The translations under genes and the position numbers were made by a program. Below, piece by piece: positions 8,303 to 16,372 of a DNA stretch of 23,270 nt. The notes below the pieces were generated by a model. It had not been told where the DNA came from, did no database searches, and saw only the letters and a list, made by a program, of their open reading frames with translations. Source of the stretch: Succinatimonas sp. UBA7265 (GTDB lineage Bacteria > Pseudomonadota > Gammaproteobacteria > Enterobacterales > Succinivibrionaceae); NCBI GenBank assembly GCA_002473165.1, contig DKSD01000025.1, forward strand, positions 1 to 23,270. The letters are read 5' to 3'. Positions within the stretch are counted from its first letter, which is position 1; the number at the start of each line of letters is the position of its first letter.

Positions 8303-9562
8303 TTGAAGGGGGTCTGGGCCTCGGTCTTCTCCGGGAGGATGGGCGCGTGCATCGTGCTGGGCTTCTCCTCGGGCATGCCGCTGTATGTGCTCATCACCCT
8401 GCTCTCGGCCTTTCTGCGCAAAGAGGGGGTTGATCTTAAGATCATCGGACTGTTCTCGCTTCTGATGATCCCCTACACCTGGAAATTCCTCTGGGCTCCG
8501 GTGCTCGACCGCTACAGCCTAGGGCGCCTGGGCAGGCGCCGCGGCTGGATCATAGCCACCCAGCTGCTTTTGATGCTCAGCATCGCCGCCTTGGGCCTCT
8601 TTTCCCCAAAAGATCACCTGCACGCCGTGGGGGCGCTGGCGCTGTTCACCGCCTTCGCCTCGGCCACGCAGGACATCGCCATAGACGCCTACCGCCGCGA
8701 GGTCCTGCCGGACAATGAGCTGGGGCTGGGCAACTCGCTGTTTGTAAATGCCTACCGCATCTCAGGCCTGGTGCCCGGCGGCCTCTCGCTCATCATCGCC
8801 CAGTGGCTCTCCTGGGATCTTGTCTTTGCCGCCACGGCGCTGTGCCTGCTGCCGGGGTTCCTCATCACGCTGAGCCTTAAAGAGCGCGGGTGCGCCGCTG
8901 CCCCGCGCACGCTAAAGCAGGCCGTGACCGAGCCTTGGCGCGAGTTCATCAGGCGCCGCGGCGGCGCACACGCGCTGCTTGTGCTGGCCTTCGTGTTCCT
9001 GTATAAGCTCGGCGACTCCATGGCCACGGCGCTGTCCACGCCCTTCTATATAGACTTAGGCTACGATCTTATGACCATAGGCATCATCGCTAAAAACGTC
9101 GGGCTGTGGTCCATGGTCGCAGGCGGGCTTTTGGGCGGGATCCTGATGTTGCGCCTGGGCATAAACAAGGCGCTGTGGATCTTCGGGGGCGGGCAGATGG
9201 TAACGATCCTCGCTTTTGCTTTGCTGGCGCACGCAGGGCAGGGCGGCACGCCCTCGCTGTGGCTGTTCTCGTTTGCCGTAGGCGCCGAGGCTTTAGGCGC
9301 GGGCCTGGGCACCGCAGCCTTTGTCTCCTACATCGCCTCGGTGACCAACCCCGGCTACACCGCCACGCAGTTTGCGCTTTTAACCTCGCTCTCGGCCGTG
9401 CCCCGCACGTTCTGCAACGCGGTCACCGGTTACATCGCCGATTACTGCGGCTGGGAGAACTTCTTTTTCATCTGCTTTGCCCTGGCGGTGCCGGGCATGC
9501 TGCTGCTCTTTAAAGTCGCGCCGTGGCGCACCCGCAAGGCGCCAGCATCAGGCGGCCTCTGA
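8303..9562 (+). CDS. ampG: AmpG-like muropeptide permease (MFS)
   Basis: Inner-membrane major facilitator protein resembling AmpG, which imports anhydromuropeptides released during wall turnover. The 419 residues form about 12 hydrophobic segments. Conserved marks are LGFSSGMPL near 18-26, KIIGLFSL, KFLWAPVLDRYSLGRLGRRRGW (61-82), ATQDIAIDAYRREVLP and LYKLGDSM, then a late ATQFALLTSLSAVPR. E. coli AmpG is longer (491) by about two C-terminal helices, so this is the shorter form. I used the TTG at 8303, with AGGGA six bases upstream, because it gives the normal short lead before helix 1; an ATG at 8339 is possible but its GGAGG abuts it. Last gene of the pheS string. The gap after it has only a loose GC hairpin and a T-run (9592-9598) as possible terminator. 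Confidence 0.88.
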   Translation: MKGVWASVFSGRMGACIVLGFSSGMPLYVLITLLSAFLRKEGVDLKIIGLFSLLMIPYTWKFLWAPVLDRYSLGRLGRRRGWIIATQLLLMLSIAALGLFSPKDHLHAVGALALFTAFASATQDIAIDAYRREVLPDNELGLGNSLFVNAYRISGLVPGGLSLIIAQWLSWDLVFAATALCLLPGFLITLSLKERGCAAAPRTLKQAVTEPWREFIRRRGGAHALLVLAFVFLYKLGDSMATALSTPFYIDLGYDLMTIGIIAKNVGLWSMVAGGLLGGILMLRLGINKALWIFGGGQMVTILAFALLAHAGQGGTPSLWLFSFAVGAEALGAGLGTAAFVSYIASVTNPGYTATQFALLTSLSAVPRTFCNAVTGYIADYCGWENFFFICFALAVPGMLLLFKVAPWRTRKAPASGGL

Positions 9563-9582
9563 TGTTATATCTGACCGTGGCC

Positions 9583-9896
9583 TTAGCCGAACTTTTTTAA
9601 GATTACCGTGCATTCCCTGTCATGGAACGCGATGCCGTATCGCAGAACTCCTGTTTGTTCGCATCTGCGATCACCGGGCTTTCCTGCATCCGCCTGAATT
9701 TCCTGCACAGCGTGTTCATCATAAGCGTCTTGCCAAAGCGCCCGGGGCGCAGGATCAGGTATGTATTGCCGCCGTCTTCAAAGACGGCCTTGAGAAAGCG
9801 CGCCTTGCCGGCGTAATACCGGCTCTCTTTTCCAAACGTGCCAAAGTCCCCGGTGCCGGCCGCCGGTTTAAGCCTTGCCGCAGGTTCTCCTGCCAT
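9583..9896 (-). pseudogene. AAA-ATPase-like (DUF1703-associated) gene relic
   Basis: The minus strand opens with ATG at 9894-9896, backed by a strong AGGAGG six bases upstream, and reads 97 residues to a stop at 9603. It matches the start of the AAA-ATPase-like family: GDFGTFGKESRYYAGKARFLK at about 16-36, then the P-loop-like LILRPGRFGKTLMMNTL (47-63). After that the frame loses the family pattern. A different frame of the same strand reads GKPGDRR...EQTGVLRYGIAFHDREC to a stop at 9583, which resembles the next family segment (PGD, RQ..LF..L.I..D.EFC). This suggests a frameshift plus loss of the remaining several hundred residues. The family assignment is from recall. It lies tail-to-tail with ampG. 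Confidence 0.65.
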
Positions 9897-10033
9897 GCCG
9901 TCCCTCCTGGAATTCCTTTCCTGATCTCTCTTAGCAAAAGAACCGGCGTGTTTGGCAAAATCGCGGGGCCTTAATCGCGCGCCGCTTTTGTAAACGCTTG
10001 CGCTCTTGATTTTCCGCTTTTGAAATCGGCGCG

Positions 10034-10068
10034 GCGCCGCTGTCCTTCAATGCCGGACACCGCGGCGC
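10034..10068. repeat. Long bulged inverted repeat upstream of nqrA
   Basis: GCGCCGC-TGTCC (10034-10045) pairs with GGACA-cc-GCGGCGC (10055-10068). This gives 12 base pairs with one 2-nt bulge around a 9-nt loop. No T-run follows on either strand, so it is not a normal intrinsic terminator. It lies about 175 bases before the nqrA start. Confidence 0.5.
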
Positions 10069-10104
10069 GAGGGCCTGACATTTAACACAGGGCGGGATCT
10101 GTTT

Positions 10105-10159
10105 GTGATAAAATTTCACGCGTGCAAGAGTGTCCCAAGGCCGCCAGTTTATGGCCTTG
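10105..10159 (+). promoter_or_regulatory. Candidate nqr promoter and leader hairpin
   Basis: A TGTGATAAAATTTCAC stretch (10105-10120) contains a TAAAAT -10 candidate inside a GTGA-N7-TCAC partial palindrome, with no good -35 hexamer. This arrangement is often seen when an activator is needed. Downstream, a perfect 7-bp inverted repeat CAAGGCC (10136-10142) / GGCCTTG (10153-10159) would form a hairpin in the leader. The spacing does not fit the CRP consensus exactly, so no regulator is named. Confidence 0.3.
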
Positions 10160-10242
10160 TGCAGCGATGTACAAGAAGGATTGCCTTGTAATCATTGGAG
10201 TTATTGTTATCTCCGATCAGTTTTAAGTTGGAATCGTCACCT

Positions 10243-11598
10243 ATGATCAAAATCAAAAAAGGATTGGATCTGCCTATCGGTGGCAAGCCTCAACAGACCA
10301 TAAGCGAAGGTCCGAAGGTAACTCAGGTAGCCCTGCTGGGCCCTGATTACCAGGGGATGCGCCCGTCTATGGCCGTCGAGGCTGGTCAGCAGGTAAAGAA
10401 AGGTCAGGTCCTCTTTGAAGATAAGAAAAATCCTGGGGTGCGCTTTACAGCTCCGTGCGCTGGCACTGTCAAGGCAGTGAACCGCGGGCTGCGTCGCGTG
10501 TTCCAGTCATTAGTTATCCAAGTGGATCCTGACGGTGAGAGCGTAGAGTTTAAGAAAACTCCGGCCGGAGAGCTGCTGTCGCTTTCATCCAAGGATGTCG
10601 CTGACGAGCTCCTCGAATCGGGCATGTGGGCCGCTTTCCGCACCCGCCCGTTTGACAAGAGCCCTAAAGTCGGCACGCTGCCGCACTCGATCTTCGTCAC
10701 CGCCATGGACACCAATCCGCTGGCAGCTGACGCCAAAGTCGTCATCGACTCCGAGGCCGAGGCTTTTGCCAACGGCCTGAAGGTCATCAGCCGCCTGGGT
10801 GAGATGCCGGTCTACGTCTGCAAAGACGCTCGTGACATTCCGACTGCCGAGGCTTCCAACATCAAGGTTGAGACCTTTGAGGGACCTCATCCTGCAGGAC
10901 TTGCCGGCACCCACATCCACTACCTGGATCCGGTGTCTGAGACCAAGACCGTGTGGTATATCGGCTACCAGGACGTGATCGCCATCGGCCACCTGTTCAC
11001 CGAAGGCGAGTACTACAGCAAGCGCGTGATCTCCTTAGGAGGTCCGCTGGCCAAGAACCCGCGCCTGATTTCCACCGTGCAGGGTGCCTGCATCGACGAA
11101 CTCGTCAAAGGCGAATACACCCCTTCAAAGCAGGGCGTGCGTGTGATCTCCGGCACCGTGCTTTACGGTGTGAAGTCCGCAGCTCCGTTCAATTTCCTGG
11201 GGCGCTTCCATTTGGGCATCGCTTTCCTTGAGGAAGGCAACGCCAATGAGTTCTTCTTAAAGAACTGGATGGGCCTTGGCGCGCACCGCCACTCCGTGAC
11301 CCGTGCGTTCCTCTCCGGCTTCATCAAGCCGTCTTCCTACACCTTCAACACCGCCTTGAACGGCGGCCCGCGCCCGATCCTCCCGATCGGCACCTATGAG
11401 AAGGTCATGCCGGGCGACTTTGAGGCCACGATGCTGATGCGCGCCATCGACATCAACGATACCGATCAGGCCAAGCTCCTGGGCATTCTTGAGCTCGCCG
11501 AGGAAGACGTTGCGCTGTGCACCTATGTGTGCCCGGGCAAGATCGACTTCGGGCCGCTGCTTCGCAGAAGCTTAACGAAGATCGAAGTGGAGGGCTGA
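10243..11598 (+). CDS. nqrA: Na+-translocating NADH:quinone reductase subunit A
   Basis: Peripheral cytoplasmic subunit of the six-subunit Na+-NQR, which pumps sodium while passing electrons from NADH to ubiquinone. The 451 residues match NqrA over their whole length: MIKIKKGLDLPIGG at the start, VKKGQVLFEDKKNPGVRFTAP, FRTRPFDKSP, FVTAMDTNPLAA, GPHPAGLAGTHIH, and TYVCPGKIDFGPLLR near the end. The ATG at 10243 gives the canonical N-terminus; an in-frame TTG at 10195 would add 16 unlikely residues. The ribosome-binding site is weak (TTGGA about 11 bases upstream). nqrB follows after 3 nt, and the six genes are evidently one operon. Confidence 0.97.
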   Translation: MIKIKKGLDLPIGGKPQQTISEGPKVTQVALLGPDYQGMRPSMAVEAGQQVKKGQVLFEDKKNPGVRFTAPCAGTVKAVNRGLRRVFQSLVIQVDPDGESVEFKKTPAGELLSLSSKDVADELLESGMWAAFRTRPFDKSPKVGTLPHSIFVTAMDTNPLAADAKVVIDSEAEAFANGLKVISRLGEMPVYVCKDARDIPTAEASNIKVETFEGPHPAGLAGTHIHYLDPVSETKTVWYIGYQDVIAIGHLFTEGEYYSKRVISLGGPLAKNPRLISTVQGACIDELVKGEYTPSKQGVRVISGTVLYGVKSAAPFNFLGRFHLGIAFLEEGNANEFFLKNWMGLGAHRHSVTRAFLSGFIKPSSYTFNTALNGGPRPILPIGTYEKVMPGDFEATMLMRAIDINDTDQAKLLGILELAEEDVALCTYVCPGKIDFGPLLRRSLTKIEVEG

Positions 11599-11601
11599 TC
11601 A

Positions 11602-12855
11602 GTGTTACTGAATTTCCTTAAGAAATATTCACTGCTGTTCACAAAGGGCGGCCTGCTTTCATGGTTCTACCCTCTGTTTGAAGGCACGTTCACTTTCCTG
11701 TACAGCAGCGGGAGAGTGACGACCGGCAGGACCCATGTCCGCGACTTCACCGACATGAAGCGCATCATGATCATCGTGTGGCTGGCCGTGTTCCCTGCCA
11801 TGTTCTGGGGCTGGTACAACGTCGGCAACCAGACGGTGCAGGCCATCGCCTCGCTGAAAGACGGCGCTGCGATCGCCTCGGCTTCCTATGCGCTGTTCAG
11901 CGCCGACTACCACTATGCGCTGCTGCAACTCTTAGGCGGCTCGCTGGGGACTGACGCCGGCATTTACTCCAAGATGCTCCTGGGCCTGATTTACTTCCTG
12001 CCCATCTACATCGTGGTCTTTGCCGTCGGCGCGTTCTGGGAAGTGCTGTTCTGCATCGTGCGCAAACATGAGGTTAACGAAGGCTTCTTCGTCACGTCGA
12101 TCCTCTTCTCGCTCATCGTCCCTCCGACGCTGCCGCTGTGGCAGGCTGCCTTAGGCATCACCTTTGGCGTGCTCATCGGCAAAGAGATGTTCGGCGGCAC
12201 CGGCCGCAACTTCATCAACCCGGCCCTCGCCGGCCGCGCGTTCCTGTTCTTCGCGTACCCTGCCTACATCTCCGGCACGAACTGCTGGGTTCCGGTCGAC
12301 GGCTTCTCCGGCGCCACTCCGCTGGCACAGTGGTCTGAAGGCGGCCTTGAGGCCTTAAAGGATGCCGCGGGCAACTCCATCACCTGGATGGACGCTTTCT
12401 TAGGCAACATCCCCGGATCTTTAGGCGAGGGTTCCACCCTGATGATCCTGGTAGGCGCCTTCATCATCCTGGTCACCGGCATCGCTTCCTGGAAGATCAT
12501 GGCGGGCGTGCTCGTTGGCGCGTTCCTGACCTCCGGCCTGTTCAACCTCATCGGCTCTGCCACCAATGAGATGTTTTCCATGCCGTTCCAGTGGCACGTC
12601 GTCTTAGGCGGCTTCGCCTTCGGCACCGTGTTCATGGCCACCGATCCGGTCTCCAGCGCCTTCACCTCAGCCGGCAAGTGGGCTTTCGGCCTGCTCATCG
12701 GCGCCATGGTGATCCTCATCCGCGTCGTGAACCCGGCCTATCCCGAGGGCATGATGCTGGCGATCCTGTTCGCCAACTGCTGGGCCCCGCTGTTCGACTA
12801 CCTGGCTACCCAGCGCAACATAAAGAGGAGACAGATCCGTGTCAAAGCTGAATAA
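11602..12855 (+). CDS. nqrB: Na+-translocating NADH:quinone reductase subunit B
   Basis: Membrane subunit of Na+-NQR that carries covalently bound FMN and riboflavin and takes part in sodium translocation. The 417 residues contain many hydrophobic helices. The flavinylation motif SGAT lies at 236-239 (FSGATPLAQWS), with Thr239 the expected FMN acceptor. Also seen are GRTHVRDFTDMKRIM near 42-56 and the conserved GGTGRNFINPALAGRAFLFFAYP. It starts with GTG, eight bases after GGAGGG, just past the nqrA stop codon. Its last 17 bases overlap nqrC, which suggests coupled translation. No apbE, the flavin transferase that modifies the threonine, is in the window. Confidence 0.97.
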   Translation: MLLNFLKKYSLLFTKGGLLSWFYPLFEGTFTFLYSSGRVTTGRTHVRDFTDMKRIMIIVWLAVFPAMFWGWYNVGNQTVQAIASLKDGAAIASASYALFSADYHYALLQLLGGSLGTDAGIYSKMLLGLIYFLPIYIVVFAVGAFWEVLFCIVRKHEVNEGFFVTSILFSLIVPPTLPLWQAALGITFGVLIGKEMFGGTGRNFINPALAGRAFLFFAYPAYISGTNCWVPVDGFSGATPLAQWSEGGLEALKDAAGNSITWMDAFLGNIPGSLGEGSTLMILVGAFIILVTGIASWKIMAGVLVGAFLTSGLFNLIGSATNEMFSMPFQWHVVLGGFAFGTVFMATDPVSSAFTSAGKWAFGLLIGAMVILIRVVNPAYPEGMMLAILFANCWAPLFDYLATQRNIKRRQIRVKAE

Positions 12856-13630
12856 AGACTCCGTACTCGGTACGTTTGTCATCATCATCGGATTCTGCTT
12901 AGTCTGCTCCGTGCTGGTTTCCAGCGCAGTGGTGGCTCTCAATCCGTACAAGGCGCAGGCCATTGCCAACGATCTCCAGATCAACATCCTTAAGGTGTCG
13001 GGTTTTGAGGTCCAGGGCAGTGTCGCCGAGACCTACAAAAAGCACATCGACCTCCATCTGATCGACGTCGACAAGGGCGTCATCGCCGATGATCAGGTCA
13101 AGGATGTCTCCAAGTATGATTTCCGCTCCGCCGCCAAGAAGCCGGCTCTCTCAGAGCCGATCGCCAAAGACGATGACACTGCGGGCATCAAGAACCGCGC
13201 CAAACTCATGCCGGTCTTCTACTCAAAGGACGATGCAGGCAAAGTGATCCGCGTGATCCTGCCGATCTACGGCCAGGGCCTGTGGTCAACCGTTTACGGC
13301 TATGTGGCTGTTGATCCTCAGGACGGCAACACCATCAAAGGCGTGACGTTCTATGAGCACGGCGAGACTCCGGGCCTGGGCGGCGAGATCGAGAATCCCC
13401 GCTGGCAGGCGCTGTGGGTTGACAAGAAGATCATGAATGATCAGGGCAAGGAAGGCTTCACCATCAAGAAGAACGCCGACCACCAGGGTCAGGGCAAGGA
13501 CTTCGAAGTCGACGCACTCTCAGGCGCCACCCTCACGAGCCGCGGTGTTGACGGCTTCGCGAAGTACTGGCTTGGCAAGGCTTACCAGCCTTTCCTCAAG
13601 AACCTCAGAGAGGGGGGTATCATTAAATGA
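12839..13630 (+). CDS. nqrC: Na+-translocating NADH:quinone reductase subunit C
   Basis: Subunit with one N-terminal membrane helix (about residues 10-35) and a periplasmic FMN domain that shuttles electrons within Na+-NQR. The 263-residue chain has GQGLWSTVYGYVAVD, the EHGETPGLGGEI motif and the flavinylation site LSGATLTSRGV, with Thr231 as predicted FMN acceptor. It starts with GTG inside the end of nqrB, preceded by GAGGAG at 12825-12830. Its TGA stop overlaps the nqrD ATG (ATGA). Confidence 0.97.
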   Translation: MSKLNKDSVLGTFVIIIGFCLVCSVLVSSAVVALNPYKAQAIANDLQINILKVSGFEVQGSVAETYKKHIDLHLIDVDKGVIADDQVKDVSKYDFRSAAKKPALSEPIAKDDDTAGIKNRAKLMPVFYSKDDAGKVIRVILPIYGQGLWSTVYGYVAVDPQDGNTIKGVTFYEHGETPGLGGEIENPRWQALWVDKKIMNDQGKEGFTIKKNADHQGQGKDFEVDALSGATLTSRGVDGFAKYWLGKAYQPFLKNLREGGIIK

Positions 13631-14292
13631 CTGAAGCTGTAAAAGTCCCTTCGGCTAAAGAGAGCTTCCTCGAGCCGCTCATCGCCAACAACCCGGTGAT
13701 GATCCAGGTCCTGGGCATCTGCTCGTCGCTGGCCGTTACCTCCAGCATGAAGACCGCCTTCGTCATGGGCGTCTCGGTTACTGCCGTGACCGCCTTCTCG
13801 AACCTCGCGGTTTCCTGTGTCAGAAAGCTGATCCCCGGCAGCGTCCGCATCATCGCCCAAATGACGATCATCGCCTCGCTCGTGATCATCGTTGACCAGA
13901 TCTTAAGGGCCTTCGCCTTCGACCTGTCAAAGCAGCTGTCCGTGTACGTCGGCCTGATCATCACGAACTGCATCGTGATGGGCCGCACCGAGGGCTTCGC
14001 CCTTAAGTACCCGCCGCTCCCGTCGTTCTGCGACGGTTTGGGCAACGGCTTGGGCTACCTGCTGGTGCTGTGCGTCGTCGGCACGATCCGCGAGATCTTC
14101 GGATCCGGCACCTGGTTCGGGCTCTCGGTGATGCAGACCGTCAACAACGGCGGCTGGTACGTGCCCTGCGGCTTCCTCGTGATGCCGCCCTGCGCGTTCT
14201 TCATCCTGGGTTCGCTCATCTGGCTCGTGAAGACTTTCCGCAAGGATCTCCAGGAGCCCAACGAGTATGACACCCACAGGGAGGATTACTAA
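13627..14292 (+). CDS. nqrD: Na+-translocating NADH:quinone reductase subunit D
   Basis: Integral membrane subunit (221 residues, about six helices) that together with NqrE forms the inverted-repeat membrane pair binding a buried 2Fe-2S centre in Na+-NQR. Family marks include EPLIANNPVMIQVLGICSSLAVT near the N-terminus, IPGSVRIIAQMTIIASLVIIVD, and NCIVMGRTEGFALK. The paralogous RnfE/RsxE family is similar, but position in an nqrABCDEF operon settles the call. The ATG overlaps the nqrC stop codon; a G-rich ribosome-binding site lies upstream. The TAA stop shares one base with the nqrE ATG. Confidence 0.96.
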   Translation: MTEAVKVPSAKESFLEPLIANNPVMIQVLGICSSLAVTSSMKTAFVMGVSVTAVTAFSNLAVSCVRKLIPGSVRIIAQMTIIASLVIIVDQILRAFAFDLSKQLSVYVGLIITNCIVMGRTEGFALKYPPLPSFCDGLGNGLGYLLVLCVVGTIREIFGSGTWFGLSVMQTVNNGGWYVPCGFLVMPPCAFFILGSLIWLVKTFRKDLQEPNEYDTHREDY

Positions 14293-14888
14293 TGGAGCAC
14301 TATATTTCGCTCTTTATTGAGAGCGTCTTCATCCAGAACATGGCCCTGGCCTTCTTCCTGGGCATGTGCACCTTCCTCGCCGTGTCGAAGAAGGTCACCA
14401 CCGCCGCAGGCCTGGGCGCAGCCGTAATCATGGTGCAGGTACTCGCCGTTCCGGTGAACAACCTGATCAACACCTTCATCCTCAAGCCGGATGCGATCAT
14501 CGAAGGCCTTGACCTCTCCTTCCTGAGCTTCATCACCTACATCGGCGTGATCGCCGCTCTGGTGCAGGTGCTCGAGATGGTGCTGGACAAGTTCTTCCCG
14601 GCCCTGTATTCGGCTCTGGGCATCTTCCTGCCGCTCATCACCGTCAACTGCGTTATTTTCGCCGGTGTCTCCTTCATGGTGCAGCGCGACTATACCTTTG
14701 CAGAGTCTGTGGTGTACGGCGTTGGCTCAGGCTTCTCCTGGGCCCTGGCAATCGTGCTCCTGGCCGCCATCCGCGAGAGGCTGAAATACGCTGACGCCCC
14801 TGCCGGCCTGCACGGGCTGCCCTTAACCTTCATTACCGCAGGACTGATGGCCATCGGCTTCATGTCCTTCTCCGGCATCCAGCTTTAA
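14292..14888 (+). CDS. nqrE: Na+-translocating NADH:quinone reductase subunit E
   Basis: Integral membrane partner of NqrD (198 residues, about six helices). The N-terminal FIESVFIQNMALAFFLGMCTFLAVSKK segment carries the conserved cysteine at residue 26, and a second Cys lies in ITVNCVIFAGVSFMVQRDY; such cysteines ligate the membrane 2Fe-2S cluster in the family. The YGVGSGFSWALAIVLLAAIRERLKYAD segment is also typical. GGAGG just upstream and a one-base overlap with nqrD (TAATG) indicate coupled translation. nqrF follows after a 19-nt gap. Confidence 0.96.
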   Translation: MEHYISLFIESVFIQNMALAFFLGMCTFLAVSKKVTTAAGLGAAVIMVQVLAVPVNNLINTFILKPDAIIEGLDLSFLSFITYIGVIAALVQVLEMVLDKFFPALYSALGIFLPLITVNCVIFAGVSFMVQRDYTFAESVVYGVGSGFSWALAIVLLAAIRERLKYADAPAGLHGLPLTFITAGLMAIGFMSFSGIQL

Positions 14889-14907
14889 GGGGGCATAAGG
14901 AAAACAC

Positions 14908-16152
14908 ATGGAAGCTATTACTTCTGCGGTCACCATAGAATGGGGCGTGGGGATGTTCATCCTCATCATCGCCGTTCTGGTGGCTCTGATCGTCATCGCC
15001 AAGAAGTTTCTCGTGAACACCGGCGATGTCACCATCGGGGTGAACGGCGATCCTAAGCTGGCGATGAAAGTCCCGGCCGGCGGCAAACTGTTAAACTCCC
15101 TGGCTGACCAAGGCGTGTTCGTCTCCTCAGCCTGCGGCGGCCGCGGCGCCTGCGGCCAGTGCAAGGTCAAAGTCTGCTCCGGCGGCGGCAACGTGCTCCC
15201 CATAGAGTACTCGCACTTCACGAAGCGCCAGGTCAAAGAAGGCTGGCGCCTGGCCTGCCAGGTCAGCGTCAAGAACGACATGGAGATCGAGCTGCCTGCT
15301 GCGGTCTTCGGCGTCAAGAAATGGGAATGCACCGTCATCTCCAACCACAACGTGGCCACTTTCATTAAAGAGCTGCGCCTGAAGGTTCCTGACGGCGAGG
15401 AAGTTCCGTTCCGCGCCGGCGGCTACATCCAGATCGAAGCACCTGCGCACACTGTGTACTACAAGGACTTCGACATCGAGCCGCAGTTCAAGGGCGCGTT
15501 CCTGCACTTCGGCTTCGACAAACTGGTGTCCAAGGTTGATCACCCGACGATCCGTGCTTACTCCATGGCTAACTATCCTGGCGAGAAAGGCCTGATCATG
15601 CTGAACGTGCGTCTGGCTACGCCTCCGTTCAAGGCAGTCGGAGCCCCTCCGGGGATCATGTCCTCCTACATCTGGAGCCTCAAGCCCGGTGACAAAGTCA
15701 CGATTTCCGGCCCGTTCGGCGAGTTCTTCGCCAAAGAGGACGACGCCGAGATGGTGTTTATCGGCGGCGGCGCCGGTATGGCCCCGATGCGCTCTCACAT
15801 CTTCGACCAGTTAAAGCGCCTGAACTCCAAGCGCAAGATCTCGTTCTGGTACGGCGCTCGCTCGCTGAGCGAGGCTTTCTACGTGGACGACTTCAACCAG
15901 CTGGCCAAAGAGCATCCGAACTTCACCTGGCACCTGGCTCTGTCTGATCCGCAGCCCGGCGATAACTGGACCGGCCTGACCGGATTTATTGCCAACGTGC
16001 TCTACGAGCAGTACCTTAAGGCCCACAAGAACCCTGAGGACTGCGAGTACTACATGTGCGGACCTCCGATGATGACTAAGTCGGCTGTCGACATGCTGCA
16101 TTCGCTGGGTGTTGAAGATGATCAGATCTTCTTCGACAACTTCGGCGGCTAA
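14908..16152 (+). CDS. nqrF: Na+-translocating NADH:quinone reductase subunit F
   Basis: NADH-oxidising subunit that feeds electrons into Na+-NQR. In its 414 residues an N-terminal membrane helix (about 12-32) is followed by a plant-type ferredoxin domain with cluster cysteines C76, C82, C85 and C117 (CGGRGACGQC and ACQV). Next comes a ferredoxin-NADP-reductase-like module with the FAD motif RAYSMAN (216-222), the NADH-binding GGGAGMAPMRS (286-296), and a CGPP motif near 381 in YYMCGPPMM. The final FFDNFGG is the usual end. AAGGA lies eight bases before the ATG. A strong terminator follows 20 nt after the stop codon, so this is the last gene of the operon. Confidence 0.97.
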   Translation: MEAITSAVTIEWGVGMFILIIAVLVALIVIAKKFLVNTGDVTIGVNGDPKLAMKVPAGGKLLNSLADQGVFVSSACGGRGACGQCKVKVCSGGGNVLPIEYSHFTKRQVKEGWRLACQVSVKNDMEIELPAAVFGVKKWECTVISNHNVATFIKELRLKVPDGEEVPFRAGGYIQIEAPAHTVYYKDFDIEPQFKGAFLHFGFDKLVSKVDHPTIRAYSMANYPGEKGLIMLNVRLATPPFKAVGAPPGIMSSYIWSLKPGDKVTISGPFGEFFAKEDDAEMVFIGGGAGMAPMRSHIFDQLKRLNSKRKISFWYGARSLSEAFYVDDFNQLAKEHPNFTWHLALSDPQPGDNWTGLTGFIANVLYEQYLKAHKNPEDCEYYMCGPPMMTKSAVDMLHSLGVEDDQIFFDNFGG

Positions 16153-16172
16153 CAGCTGAAAGCTTAAAAATG

Positions 16173-16202
16173 ATCCCCGGTCTTAAGATCGGGGATTTTT
16201 TT
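16173..16202 (+). terminator. Intrinsic terminator of the nqr operon
   Basis: A 10-bp stem ATCCCCGGTC / GATCGGGGAT (one G·T pair) with loop TTAA is followed by seven T residues. It begins 20 bases after the nqrF stop codon. Confidence 0.92.
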
Positions 16203-16372
16203 ACCTGTTTGCTCCGGAATCATGATGCGTACTGGTCTTAAGTCCTGTCGAAGAGCATGAACACAGTGCAAAATATATTCAGTTAAGGCTGTGATACATA
16301 CAAGCTTTTTGATTAAGATACGCAATGCAAAAAGAACTTATAAATAATTAAATTAGGGCTTTTTTGGGTGTT

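Noticed and set aside
2552..8443. Perfect 12-bp palindrome GATCTTAAGATC at 2552-2563 and again at 8432-8443
   Set aside because: Both copies encode Asp-Leu-Lys-Ile in frame (pheT and ampG) with common codons, so coding chance explains them.
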